Shown here in pieces: positions 1-7,775 of a DNA stretch of 24,729 nt (within the stretch, counting starts at the first letter, position 1; each line of letters opens with the position of its first letter). The notes under the pieces were generated by a model. That model did no database searches. It saw only the letters and a program-made list of their open reading frames with translations, and was not told the origin of the DNA. The translations under genes were made by a program, and so were the position numbers. This DNA is from CAXSEF01 sp964236535 (GTDB taxonomy: Bacteria; Pseudomonadota; Alphaproteobacteria; Acetobacterales; Acetobacteraceae): NCBI GenBank assembly GCA_964236535.1, contig CAXSEF010000045.1, positions 1 through 24,729 of the forward strand. Reading direction: 5' to 3'.

Positions 1-103
1 CTCTGAAGAGACCCGCACCACTCGTCAGCCCCGGTGCCAGCCCATTACGGCATCTACCGGAACCCCAACACCTGGGGTGGCAGGCTGGCCAGAGCTGCGC
101 GAA
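1..103. other. leader-distal flank of the CRISPR array, no gene seen
   Basis: I see no convincing gene here. The stretch borders the oldest (leader-distal) end of the array. The five bases AACAC at 67-71 lie exactly 32 nt before the first full repeat, as a terminal degenerate repeat would, but the rest of a repeat is not recognisable. Confidence 0.4.
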
Positions 104-416
104 CGGTTCATCCCCGCGGGCGCGGGGAACACGACTTTGCTTCCGAGCATTTGGAAAGGGCCGACGGTTCATCCCCGCGGGCGCGGGGAACACAACTGCT
201 GTGCCAGCCGGGCCGCGGTGCCGGGCGGTTCATCCCGCGGGCGCGGGGAACACGGCATCCGGCTCCGGTTCCTCCTCGCTCTTGGCGGTTCATCCCCGCG
301 GGCGCGGGGAACACGGACGTGGCCACCAGCAGCGAGGACATCTGACCGGTTCATCCCCGCGGGCGCGGGGAACACGGAGTCACGCTGCGGGCCTTTGTCA
401 AGGAGAGCGGTTCATC
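104..416 (-). CRISPR. type I-E CRISPR array, leader-distal segment (5 repeats plus a split sixth)
   Basis: Repeats start at 104, 165, 226, 286 and 347, with the first 9 nt of a sixth at 408-416. Spacers are 32 nt. On the plus strand each repeat begins CGGTTCATCCCC, has the hairpin halves CCCCGCG and CGCGGGG, and ends GAACAC; this is the reverse complement of the familiar I-E repeat form. The repeat at 226 has lost one C and is 28 nt long. The array is read on the minus strand because the leader and cas2 lie at the far right, so these are the oldest spacers. The segment is cut off from the rest by a transposon inserted in the sixth repeat. Confidence 0.97.
409..416. repeat. target-site duplication, left copy (GGTTCATC)
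   Basis: The 8 bp GGTTCATC, part of the CRISPR repeat, precede the left end of the transposon and recur at 3550-3557 directly after its right end. Removing the element and one copy restores a perfect 29-nt repeat, which proves insertion into a pre-existing array. Confidence 0.95.
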
Positions 417-439
417 GGTAGTGGGTCAGTTTGAATTTT
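417..439 (+). repeat. transposon left terminal inverted repeat
   Basis: It begins GGTAGTGGGTCAGTTTGA, then AATTTT. Eighteen outermost bases are identical to the other end in inverted orientation, and 22 of 23 match with one mismatch (A versus G at the nineteenth base). Confidence 0.93.
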
Positions 440-494
440 TAGATTATCGCATTTAGCCGGTCGAAGCTCAGCAAGCTACGTCACCACCAGCGAT

Positions 495-995
495 TCAGTT
501 TGGTGGTGTAGGAATGTGTGAGGCGACGCCTTTCAACCAGTCTGGTGTATTAACATAAATAACTAAAGTAATAATTAGGGATAAAAACCAAGCCACAACT
601 CCGATTACCACTCCGGGCCACCAGAAGCCTGTTCCTCTTTTTATAGCAACTTTGATATCATTTTTAGCTTCATTTACACCAAAAAGAATGTCCTTTGAAA
701 GAACCTTTATATTTTCTACCCAAATAGCAGACTTCTCTTCTTCAATTGCAGTCTGAGCAAATGTTCTAAGATAATTCTCGGCTTGATCTCTGTGGAGAGA
801 GATTTCATGACCTTGTGGGTCGCGATCTTTCGGAGACAATACTCCATGGCCAGCAGCTTTACGCTCGTTTATTGTACGTTTATACAGCGCATACGCTAAA
901 AGTCCGACGATGTCGTCGGGCTCTTGAACTAATTTTTCGAATGCTCTGCTGTGTTCAGGAACGAGGAGTGGGTTTGTTGCTTCTATTTGGCTCAC
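495..995 (-). CDS. hypothetical C-terminal membrane-anchored protein (transposon passenger)
   Basis: I do not recognise a named family. From the GTG at 995 the protein is 166 aa; the frame is open to 1022. The N-terminal half is soluble and helical, with a motif DDIVGLLAYALYKRTINE near residues 27-44. The middle is charged. Near the C-terminus is one strong hydrophobic segment (GVVIGVVAWFLSLIITLVIY) followed by a short tail, so it is probably a tail-anchored inner-membrane protein. The GTG start is chosen because AAGG lies about 13 nt upstream and it overlaps the end of the preceding small gene, suggesting coupling. Base composition is AT-rich compared with the Cas genes. Function unknown; an accessory or defence-type effector is possible but not shown. 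Confidence 0.65.
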   Translation of the reverse strand: MSQIEATNPLLVPEHSRAFEKLVQEPDDIVGLLAYALYKRTINERKAAGHGVLSPKDRDPQGHEISLHRDQAENYLRTFAQTAIEEEKSAIWVENIKVLSKDILFGVNEAKNDIKVAIKRGTGFWWPGVVIGVVAWFLSLIITLVIYVNTPDWLKGVASHIPTPPN

Positions 996-1152
996 GAGCC
1001 AGAATGTCCTTACGCATCGCACCTTGTACGGCCTTTAGTGCAGCTCGGTATGTCTCTGTCCGCACAATGGGCACACGCTTGCCATCTGCCGCAACAAGAG
1101 AGTTCAGCACGCTTGTCGCTGAATCAACACTTGGCTTGCGAGAGAAATGCAA
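955..1152 (-). CDS. small hypothetical protein upstream of the tail-anchored protein
   Basis: A 65-aa basic protein with no recognised family. The start is a TTG with a good ribosome-binding site, AAGGA, about 7 nt upstream. Its last 14 or so codons overlap the start of the next gene in another frame, an arrangement typical of two-gene modules with translational coupling. The sequence is rich in Arg, Lys, Ala and Val (for example KAVQGAMRKDILAREP) and has no membrane segment. It could be a small regulator or partner of the downstream membrane protein. An alternative is that it is a non-coding frame; the ribosome-binding site and the overlap are the only support. Confidence 0.4.
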   Translation of the reverse strand: MHFSRKPSVDSATSVLNSLVAADGKRVPIVRTETYRAALKAVQGAMRKDILAREPNRSNKPTPRS

Positions 1153-1340
1153 GTTAGAATTCCTTAGAATGGGTGGGAGAGGGTTGGGACAAAGCGCAAC
1201 GCCCTCAAGAGCGATATGGGCAGTTGCTCTATGCGCCGGATCGCTTCCTGGTATGCCCTTCTGATCGCGTGTTGATCCCTATGTGGCACACAACGCTTAA
1301 CCGATCTACCCGCATACATCACGAAAGTGTCAACACAAGG

Positions 1341-1359
1341 CGGCGGTTATAATCCGCCG
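1341..1359 (-). terminator. hairpin at the end of the transposase gene
   Basis: CGGCGG and CCGCCG form a 6-bp stem around the loop TTATAAT, overlapping the transposase stop codon. AACAC/GTGTT further out could extend it with bulges. There is no clear T-run, so termination is only possible. Confidence 0.35.
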
Positions 1360-2221
1360 TGTTCTTGGTCTTTCGCAATTTCCCAAGCCTCAAGCACCTT
1401 CACCATGTCCGCAAGCTCCCAAAGGGTTGTGCTGACACCAGCCGCCATTGCGGGAGTGCAGCGGAGCGTCTGGTGAATACGGACGAAGTTGTAGTGCATC
1501 AGGTGGACGGCGACGGAGTGTTCGTGGTTTACGACCTTCTTTGAAAAGGCGTTGGTAAGCCGCGTGAACCGACGCGATCCCATGCGCAACGTCAGGTTCG
1601 CCCGCTCCGCGTAGCTCGTGCTGACGTGTGCGGCGTCGGGCTTGCCTCAACGCGGGTCTTGATGGCGCCCTTGCAGACGCCAGGGCTGTAGCGGCCCGCG
1701 CCGGCCGCCTCATTGCCGTAAATCTTGACCAGCATCGCGTAATCAATGTCCGCGCCGAACGACTGATCTACAGCCTCAAGGTAGGGCTTGTGACCGTCGC
1801 TGGTGAGCTGCACCCGATTGGCCAAGCGCAGGGCTAAGTCGCCGATGAAAAGCTGTGCCGCCTCGGCATCGCGAGCCCCGACGTAGAATGAGGGGATCAG
1901 CTTAGTGTCGGCGTCGATCGCCATCCACGTCCAGCAGTCGCCAGCGCCCTCTGGGGCCGCCTTAGCACCAGGGACGTTCTTGGCTTTAGCATAGACGAAC
2001 GCCCAAATTTCATCGACCTGGACGCGCTTGCAGGTCAGGTCGCGCATGACCCGGTCCTGATACTCCGAAAACGCCTCGCCCGCGTCCGCCAGCAGCTTGA
2101 CGATGGTGTTTTTGCTGGCCCCGGTCATGCGGGAGATTGCCCGGATGGAAACGCCCTCGACCATCATGCCGAGGATTTGAGCGCGGGCTTCACGGGAAAG
2201 CTTGTTCATAGCCATAACCAT
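1347..2221 (-). pseudogene. IS1-family transposase with a one-base frameshift
   Basis: This would be the DDE transposase moving the element. The frame from the ATG at 2221 (AAAAGGG just upstream as ribosome-binding site) encodes the N-terminal helix-turn-helix (SIRAISRMTGASKNTIVKLL), the first catalytic Asp in VQVDEIWAF and the second in LTSDGHKPY. The frame breaks near 1645: GTTGAGGCAAGC appears to have lost one G relative to the frame that continues. The other frame supplies STSYAERANLTLRMGSRRF with the catalytic Glu and the C-terminal MHYNFVRIHQTL segment, ending at 1347. A backward slip of one base at GAG would restore the full protein, but no slippery heptamer is visible there, so I call it a disabling deletion. 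If so, this copy cannot move unless a transposase is supplied elsewhere. Confidence 0.88.
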
Positions 2222-2277
2222 AATGACCCTTTTGCCTGCTGTCAAGCATTATGGGTCAATTAGCCACGGAGAAAAGA

Positions 2278-2305
2278 GCCCGTTCGGCTGCTTGACCGAA
2301 CGGGC
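2278..2305 (-). terminator. rho-independent terminator of the toxin-antitoxin-like operon
   Basis: A perfect 10-bp stem, GCCCGTTCGG and CCGAACGGGC, around an 8-nt loop. On the minus strand it is followed by TCTTTTCTC. It lies about 20 bp after the stop of the HTH gene at 2324 and separates that operon from the transposase. Confidence 0.8.
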
Positions 2306-2323
2306 TTGAGTTAGACGGACTTC

Positions 2324-2878
2324 CTAAGCGGCTTTATCCGGCCGCCACTTACCTTCGTCACCATCCAGTTCGGAGATTTCAAGCTTACGTCGAACAAAGC
2401 GAAAAATGAGTTCCTCTGAACTGTCCCACATAGTGGCGATCTTGATCATATCAAAAAAGTCATCGCCGAAACCGAGTTCTTTGATTGCTGACTTATCGGG
2501 TGTTTTGAAGACACAATATATCCGGAGAAGCTTCTCCGTAGTCTTTGACAAGACCTTGTCTCCAGCCTCACACCGAGACCAATGCTCAGCCGACATTTCT
2601 AGCTTCTTTGCTAGATCCTTGCTCTTCCAGCCCATAGCCTTTCGAACAAAGCGGAGTTCATGACCACTTAGCTTCCGCTCGTGGGTTACTCTTGCCACCA
2701 CTACCGCGTGGATCAAGCCCGCCAAATCCGGCACAGTAGTTTCAATCACGTTTCCTTCTTCGTCGACTTTGACATGCACCGAGTTTTCAAGTATAATCTT
2801 GAAAGGGGCACCTAGCTGTGTAGCCTCGTAGATAGCAAGTGTGTTGGTTCTGACATCACCTTTCTCGTTGCAAATCAT
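2324..2878 (-). CDS. helix-turn-helix regulator, likely antitoxin of a two-gene module
   Basis: A 184-aa protein from the ATG at 2878, which has AAGGAA 8 nt upstream; the frame is open to 2917 but that start has no comparable site. Residues about 75-130 are an XRE/MqsA-like helix-turn-helix (LSGHELRFVRKAMGWKSKDL, then LEMSAEHWSRCEAGDKVLS). The N-terminus begins MICNEKGDV, and a Cys near the start is a weak echo of the zinc-binding N-terminus of MqsA-type antitoxins, but the full set of metal ligands is absent. It follows the 98-aa gene by 11 nt and ends just before a strong terminator, so the two form an operon. Role as antitoxin and autorepressor is inferred from gene order and the HTH; it could instead be a plain transcriptional regulator. 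Confidence 0.8.
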   Translation of the reverse strand: MICNEKGDVRTNTLAIYEATQLGAPFKIILENSVHVKVDEEGNVIETTVPDLAGLIHAVVVARVTHERKLSGHELRFVRKAMGWKSKDLAKKLEMSAEHWSRCEAGDKVLSKTTEKLLRIYCVFKTPDKSAIKELGFGDDFFDMIKIATMWDSSEELIFRFVRRKLEISELDGDEGKWRPDKAA

Positions 2879-2889
2879 GGTGTGTTCCT

Positions 2890-3186
2890 TCAAAGCCTTT
2901 TTACTCCGACTACGCACACTCGGTAAAGATTTGGCTCTACCTCTAACGTCACGTAGAAACGGTCGCCGTCACAATTTTTGCCGCAAACCACCCATACTGC
3001 ACAATGGGCATCCGTCTTTTCGCTCTCTTCTACTACCCCGCTTATCATCACTTGATGGACGTCAATCCAGGTCGCGCTCTCAGCAATCATAGATCGTTCG
3101 CCGGCAGGGCTAAACGACGTCTCGGACAGGTATGCATCTGCAAAGCCTCGCAGATATGTCGTTTCAGCTTTCTGCACGGCAGACAT
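2890..3186 (-). CDS. small protein, possible RelE/DUF4258-type toxin
   Basis: A 98-aa protein starting at the ATG at 3186 with GGAG 5 nt upstream. The second half, from SATWIDVHQVMISGVVEES to FYVTLEVEPNLYRVCVVGV, alternates helix and strands in the way of small DUF4258/RelE-like toxins: one helix, a turn with a G, then several beta strands ending in a hydrophobic strand. It lies first in a two-gene operon with an HTH protein, the toxin-first order of mqsRA and higBA. The assignment is inference from size, pattern and partner; no catalytic residue can be named. It may alternatively be a small regulatory partner. Confidence 0.55.
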   Translation of the reverse strand: MSAVQKAETTYLRGFADAYLSETSFSPAGERSMIAESATWIDVHQVMISGVVEESEKTDAHCAVWVVCGKNCDGDRFYVTLEVEPNLYRVCVVGVKRL

Positions 3187-3226
3187 GGCAACTCCGAGGT
3201 TGACGCCCCGGCAGCCTAATCACATT

Positions 3227-3243
3227 CTTGATCCTAGATCAAG
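3227..3243. promoter_or_regulatory. palindrome upstream of the toxin-antitoxin-like operon
   Basis: CTTGATC and GATCAAG form perfect 7-bp arms around CTA, 41 bp before the ATG at 3186. It overlaps the stop codon of the upstream small gene. Autoregulated toxin-antitoxin operons usually have such an operator, so the HTH protein at 2324 is the natural candidate to bind it. This is inference. Confidence 0.45.
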
Positions 3244-3535
3244 ATCGGGTCCATCGCTTTTGGGCGGCATTTTTTGCTACAGATGATCGTTCGTCCGGTG
3301 TCATCGCTGAAGAGCGAGCTACGCCGCCTTTCCGCCCCATTTCAGCAGCCCCCACATTCTTCCCATCCTCCACCGCATCCGGCACAGCCCCGGTCATGAT
3401 ATCGACCATAAGCTTGCCGAGCTGGACCGGATCGCGGGGACGGGGGGTGCGTTTGAGTGCTATGCCGGGAGTATGGCACCCTCGCCGCTTAGGCGCATCA
3501 GGAACCGGCTGAGGGAATCGTTGCAGAAAACTCAA
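3239..3535 (-). CDS. small basic KGG-motif protein starting inside the transposon end
   Basis: A 98-aa protein. The C-terminal third, AEMGRKGGVARSSAMTPDER and then AKNAAQKRW, matches the recurrent small KGG-type pattern (GRKGG..R...LTPE.R...A..AA..RW) seen in many short bacterial proteins that are often annotated only as hypothetical or nucleic-acid binding. The TTG start at 3535 lies inside the terminal inverted repeat (bases 15-17 of it), directly after an in-frame stop, so no earlier start exists. I see no good ribosome-binding site; the internal ATG of LMVDIMTG is a later option. The position suggests expression from the transposon end or from transcription running in from the CRISPR array. 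Role unknown. Confidence 0.6.
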   Translation of the reverse strand: MSFLQRFPQPVPDAPKRRGCHTPGIALKRTPRPRDPVQLGKLMVDIMTGAVPDAVEDGKNVGAAEMGRKGGVARSSAMTPDERSSVAKNAAQKRWTRS

Positions 3536-3549
3536 ACTGACCCACTACC
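3527..3549 (-). repeat. transposon right terminal inverted repeat
   Basis: Read inward on the minus strand it begins GGTAGTGGGTCAGTTTGA, then GTTTT. The outermost 18 bases equal those of the left end at 417. Confidence 0.93.
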
Positions 3550-6500
3550 GGTTCATCCCCGCGGGCGCGGGGAACACAAGGCGTGCCGTAGACAGAACGG
3601 CCGTATCGCCGGTTCATCCCCGCGGGCGCGGGGAACACAGCATCACCGAGCCTCGCGGAATAGCACCTATCGGTTCATCCCCGCGGGCGCGGGGAACACT
3701 CAACCTCGTTGACCTCGACTGCGCGGGTTTCCGGTTCATCCCCGCGGGCGCGGGGAACACATGGCGGGCGACGTGTCCGGCGTGCACTCGGGCGGTTCAT
3801 CCCCGCGGGCGCGGGGAACACGCGTCTAAGTCATCAGGTAGAAGCATGCTAACCGGTTCATCCCCGCGGGCGCGGGGAACACAAGTCCCGCTTTCGCCAG
3901 CGCCGCCGCGACTGCGGTTCATCCCCGCGGGCGCGGGGAACACACGTTCAGCCACAACACCATGGTCCAGAGCAACGGTTCATCCCCGCGGGCGCGGGGA
4001 ACACAGGCTGCTGGGCGAGGTAGCCACACCTGGTCACAGTTCATCCCCGCGGGCGCGGGGAACACACCGCCTCTTCAAGCCTCGCCAACCGCACCCCCGG
4101 TTCATCCCCGCGGGCGCGGGGAACACACGGCCCGAGGGAACATGCTGCTGCAGGACACCGGTTCATCCCCGCGGGCGCGGGGAACACACGGTCCCCGAGT
4201 TCAAGGTCGTCACCCAGACCGGTTCATCCCCGCGGGCGCGGGGAACACCGGCGTTAGCGCGTGCCGCTTGAAATAATGTCCGGTTCATCCCCGCGGGAAC
4301 GGGGAACACGCCACTTTCTTGCTTGCACGCCGACCAGGTCACGGTTCATCCCCGCGGGCGCGGGGAACACTTCGGCGCGGGGCTGCAGGGACAGGGCCAG
4401 ACCGGTTCATCCCCGCGGGCGCGGGGAACACTTTGTTCCGCGCCGTATGGACCTATGCCGATACGGTTCATCCCCGCGGGCGCGGGGAACACGCGGCGAT
4501 CTGGTGCCAGTTGGCGATCGGCACCGGTTCATCCCCGCGGGCGCGGGGAACACCTGGCCGCCGCGCGCTTGATGTCGCCGATCGACGGTTCATCCCCGCG
4601 GGCGCGGGGAACACGTTTGTCCACCGACTAGCCGGCCTAACGCCCTCCGGTTCATCCCCGCGGGCGCGGGGAACACTCAACAGCCCCCAGACGCGGAATG
4701 TCGCCGCGCGGTTCATCCCCGCGGGCGCGGGGAACACCCGCAACAGTCTAAAGAAAGGCATTGCGCTGCCGGTTCATCCCCGCGGGCGCGGGGAACACAA
4801 CATAAACCGGCCAAATTCGCACTTATCGAGCGGTTCATCCCCGCGGGCGCGGGGAACACCCAGCCAGCAGGCGCAGTGCATCCGCCGGAACCGGTTCATC
4901 CCCGCGGGTGCGGGGAACACGCCTCGCCGTCGAGCATGGACAGTGCCCGCGCCGGTTCATCCCCGCGGGCGCGGGGAACACGCGCTGGTGCTGGTCGGAT
5001 ATGCAGTGTGGGGCGGTTCATCCCCGCGGGCGCGGGGAACACGACAATGCGCCTGACGGGCTCATGCCAGGCCACGGTTCATCCCCGCGGGCGCGGGGAA
5101 CACCGAAGGGCTGTAGTTCAGACCCGAAACGGTGTCGGTTCATCCCCGCGGGCGCGGGGAACACTTCTCGGATAGCCCATCCGCCGCCGGCACCCACGGT
5201 TCATCCCCGCAGGCGCGGGGAACACGTGATCCTGTTCAGCGGGTGGAACGGCAAGAACGGTTCATCCCCGCGGGCGCGGGGAACACGCGAAACGGTAGGG
5301 CCACCCTCCGTTCCTCTGCGGTTCATCCCCGCAGGCGCGGGGAACACTCCTGCGCGCGGGCGACAATCACGGCAAAAGTCGGTTCATCCCCGCGGGCGCG
5401 GGGAACACTCGGCGAAGGCGCCCTGCGCGAATCTACCCTACGGTTCATCCCCGCGGGCGCGGGGAACACTGAGGGCGCAGAACGAAAGGCTGTTGCATGA
5501 ACGGTTCATGCCCGCGGGCGCGGGGAACACACGTCGAGCCTGCCGGCAAGGGCGGCCTGGGGCGGTTCATCCCCGCGGGCGCGGGGAACACGACCAAGTG
5601 CTGCCGATGTATCGCAAGGATGCCGGTTCATCCCCGCGGGCGCGGGGAACACCCCATCGTGGCGTATATCTGCGTGGTCTGCGCCGGTTCGTCCCCGCGG
5701 GCGCGGGGAACACCACCCCTTGCCGAACTCCGCAAAGTCGGCGTCCGGTTCATCCCCGCGGGCGCGGGGAACACGCCATCATCAGTTCCCCGCCGCGTTC
5801 CCGTCCCGGTTCATCCCCGCGGGCGCGGGGAACACAGGCTCAAGGCGATCATCTCGTTGCCGGAGTTCGGTTCATCCCCGCGGGCGCGGGGAACACGGCC
5901 GAGACTGCCGATCCGCGCAGCCCGCCGGCGGTTCATCCCCGCGGGCGCGGGGAACACGCAGCAGCGGGGCCGGCGGGGGGCTGGAATACCGGTTCATCCC
6001 CGCGGGCGCGGGGAACACTTGGGTGGGGGCGTTCTCCTGTTCGTGCTGACCGGTTCATCCCCGCGGGCGCGGGGAACACACGACGGCGTTCCACGGCACG
6101 CTCGGCACCGACGGTTCATCCCCGCGGGCGCGGGGAACACGCCCCACACCCGGAATGTGGCCGCGCTCGTGACGGTTCATCCCCGCGGGCGCGGGGAACA
6201 CGCGGCTTTCTGCTTTTTGTTCCGCGCAATAGACGGTTCATCCCCGCGGGCGCGGGGAACACTGCCAAATACGCCCGGCGCAGCACTGTCGTTGCGGTTC
6301 ATCCCCGCGGGCGCGGGGAACACGAGGGACACGGTGTTGCCGCGTATCACGATGTCGGTTCATCCCCGCGGGCGCGGGGAACACACCGACAAGACAGCCG
6401 GTGCGCTCTGAGCGATCGGTTCATCCCCGCGGGCGCGGGGAACACGTCTCGCCCGTCGGGCCACCGGCGACATCGCCCGGTTCATCCCCGCGGGCGCGGG

Positions 6501-7726
6501 GAACACTCCGGGATACAGCTACGTCACCCTGACCAGCACGGTTCATCCCCGCGGGCGCGGGGAACACTGAAACCTACGAGTGGAACGAGGGCATACCGCC
6601 GGTTCATCCCCGCGGGCGCGGGGAACACACTCGCGCCCGCTCGCTCCACCCGCCTAGCGTCGGTTCATCCCCGCGGGCGCGGGGAACACGTGGGCGCAGG
6701 CTGGGGAATAGTGTCCACCCCGGGTTCATCCCCGCGGGCGCGGGGAACACATTCGGGCACCGTCGCATCACGACCCCTTACCCGGTTCATCCCCGCGGGC
6801 GCGGGGAACACTGGTAGACCGCCTCGGCGCTGTCCATCGCGACCGGTTCATCCCCGCGGGCGCGGGGAACACTTGGCCGCTCGCATCTGTGCGGTGTTCC
6901 ATTCCGGTTCATCCCCGCGGGCGCGGGGAACACATGACGGCGACCGCGATCCGCCTGGGCTACAACGGTTCATCCCCGCGGGCGCGGGGAACACGACAAA
7001 GCAGGCGGCGGGCGTTGACAGCCCGGCGGTTCATCCCCGCGGGCGCGGGGAACACGTCGACGATGTCGGCATGGTCCGGCGCGACCCCGGTTCATCCCCG
7101 CGGGCGCGGGGAACACTTATCGCGTTTCGGTGTGATTTCCTTAACGACCGGTTCATCCCCGCGGGCGCGGGGAACACGCCAGTTTGCGCGAGTAGTAGAG
7201 CGCCTGCACCGGTTCATCCCCGCGGGCGCGGGGAACACTCCGAAACCTTTGGGGAAGCGTTCGTGGTGCACGGTTCATCCCCGCGGGCGCGGGGAACACG
7301 ATCGGGGGAACCTGCGATGCGTCTAGCCGGACGGTTCATCCCCGCGGGCGCGGGGAACACGCTGACAGCGGGTCGGCATCCCGCCGCTCGATCGGTTCAT
7401 CCCCGCGGGCGCGGGGAACACTTGGCCATTACCCTGCCGCCCTCTTCATGGGACGGTTCATCCCCGCGGGCGCGGGGAACACGATTGACCTCATAGATAC
7501 GCACAAAGTTCTCCCGGTTCATCCCCGCGGGCGCGGGGAACACCTGGCAAAGCGCCTGATTCCGCACACCACGATCGGTTCATCCCCGCGGGCGCGGGGA
7601 ACACCCAGTGTCAAAGCTGTAAGATAAACCAAACGTCGGTTCATCCCCGCGGGCGCGGGGAACACGCCGCCTTCCCGTGTCACCGTCGGGCCACTTTCGG
7701 TTCATCCCCGCGGGCGCGGGGAACAC
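3549..7726 (-). CRISPR. type I-E CRISPR array, leader-proximal segment (69 repeats, 68 spacers)
   Basis: Repeats recur every 61 nt (29 + 32) from 3549 to 4586 (18 repeats), then from 4648 to 7698 (51 repeats). The break in phase is one 33-nt spacer at 4615-4647. The repeat at 3549 is the one split by the transposon, whose final C doubles as its first base. Variant repeats occur at 4037 (base 2 G to A), 4281 (bases 18-19 to AA), 4892 (base 18 C to T), 5197 and 5319 (base 15 G to A), 5502 (base 9 C to G), 5685 (base 7 A to G) and 6722 (base 1 C to G). The 16 repeats nearest the leader (6783 onward) are all identical. Cas genes and leader lie at the right, so transcription and spacer age run right to left. 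With the left segment the total is 74 repeats and 73 spacers. Confidence 0.98.
3550..3557. repeat. target-site duplication, right copy (GGTTCATC)
   Basis: Second copy of the 8-bp duplication made on transposon insertion; it continues without a break into the rest of the CRISPR repeat (3558-3577). Confidence 0.95.
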
Positions 7727-7775
7727 TCTTCCTGCAAATGCTTGCAACGACTGTGATATTCGATTGTCAAACAAC
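7727..7775 (-). promoter_or_regulatory. CRISPR leader (short)
   Basis: Only 49 bp separate the first repeat from the cas2 stop codon. The stretch is more AT-rich than its surroundings. On the minus strand it holds a perfect -35-like TTGACA at 7770-7765, but the hexamer 17 bp downstream, TTGCAA, is a poor -10. I cannot place an IHF site with confidence. The leader may extend into the end of cas2, or the array may be co-transcribed with the cas operon. Confidence 0.7.

Larger units (their letters stand above)
417..3549 (-). mobile_element. IS1-like transposon with passenger genes, inserted in a CRISPR repeat
   Basis: The element is 3,133 bp long. Its ends are inverted repeats: the left end begins GGTAGTGGGTCAGTTTGA and the right end, read inward on the minus strand, begins with the same 18 bases. 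After one mismatch the match continues for four more. An 8-bp duplication flanks it. Inside are a frameshifted transposase of the IS1 family (catalytic Asp, Asp and Glu recognisable) and five passenger genes on both sides of it, all on the minus strand. The passenger genes are clearly more AT-rich than the flanking Cas and tra genes, suggesting a different origin. At about 3.1 kb it is far longer than a simple IS1-type element, so it is better called a cargo-carrying transposon. The family assignment rests on the transposase sequence from memory; end and duplication positions are read directly. Confidence 0.9.

Noticed and set aside
43..71. A degenerate terminal repeat before the first full repeat
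   Set aside because: Only AACAC and its spacing of 32 nt fit; the remaining bases do not resemble the repeat.
4432..6233. Spacers 20 and 49 share 12 bases (TTTGTTCCGCGC)
   Set aside because: The match ends abruptly on both sides and no common codon frame explains it; among 73 spacers, a 12-base match can be chance.
4908..7496. An 862-codon open frame across the array, and many shorter ones
   Set aside because: It is the repeat array translated; the peptide is only repeat translations alternating with spacers. GC-rich spacers simply lack stops.
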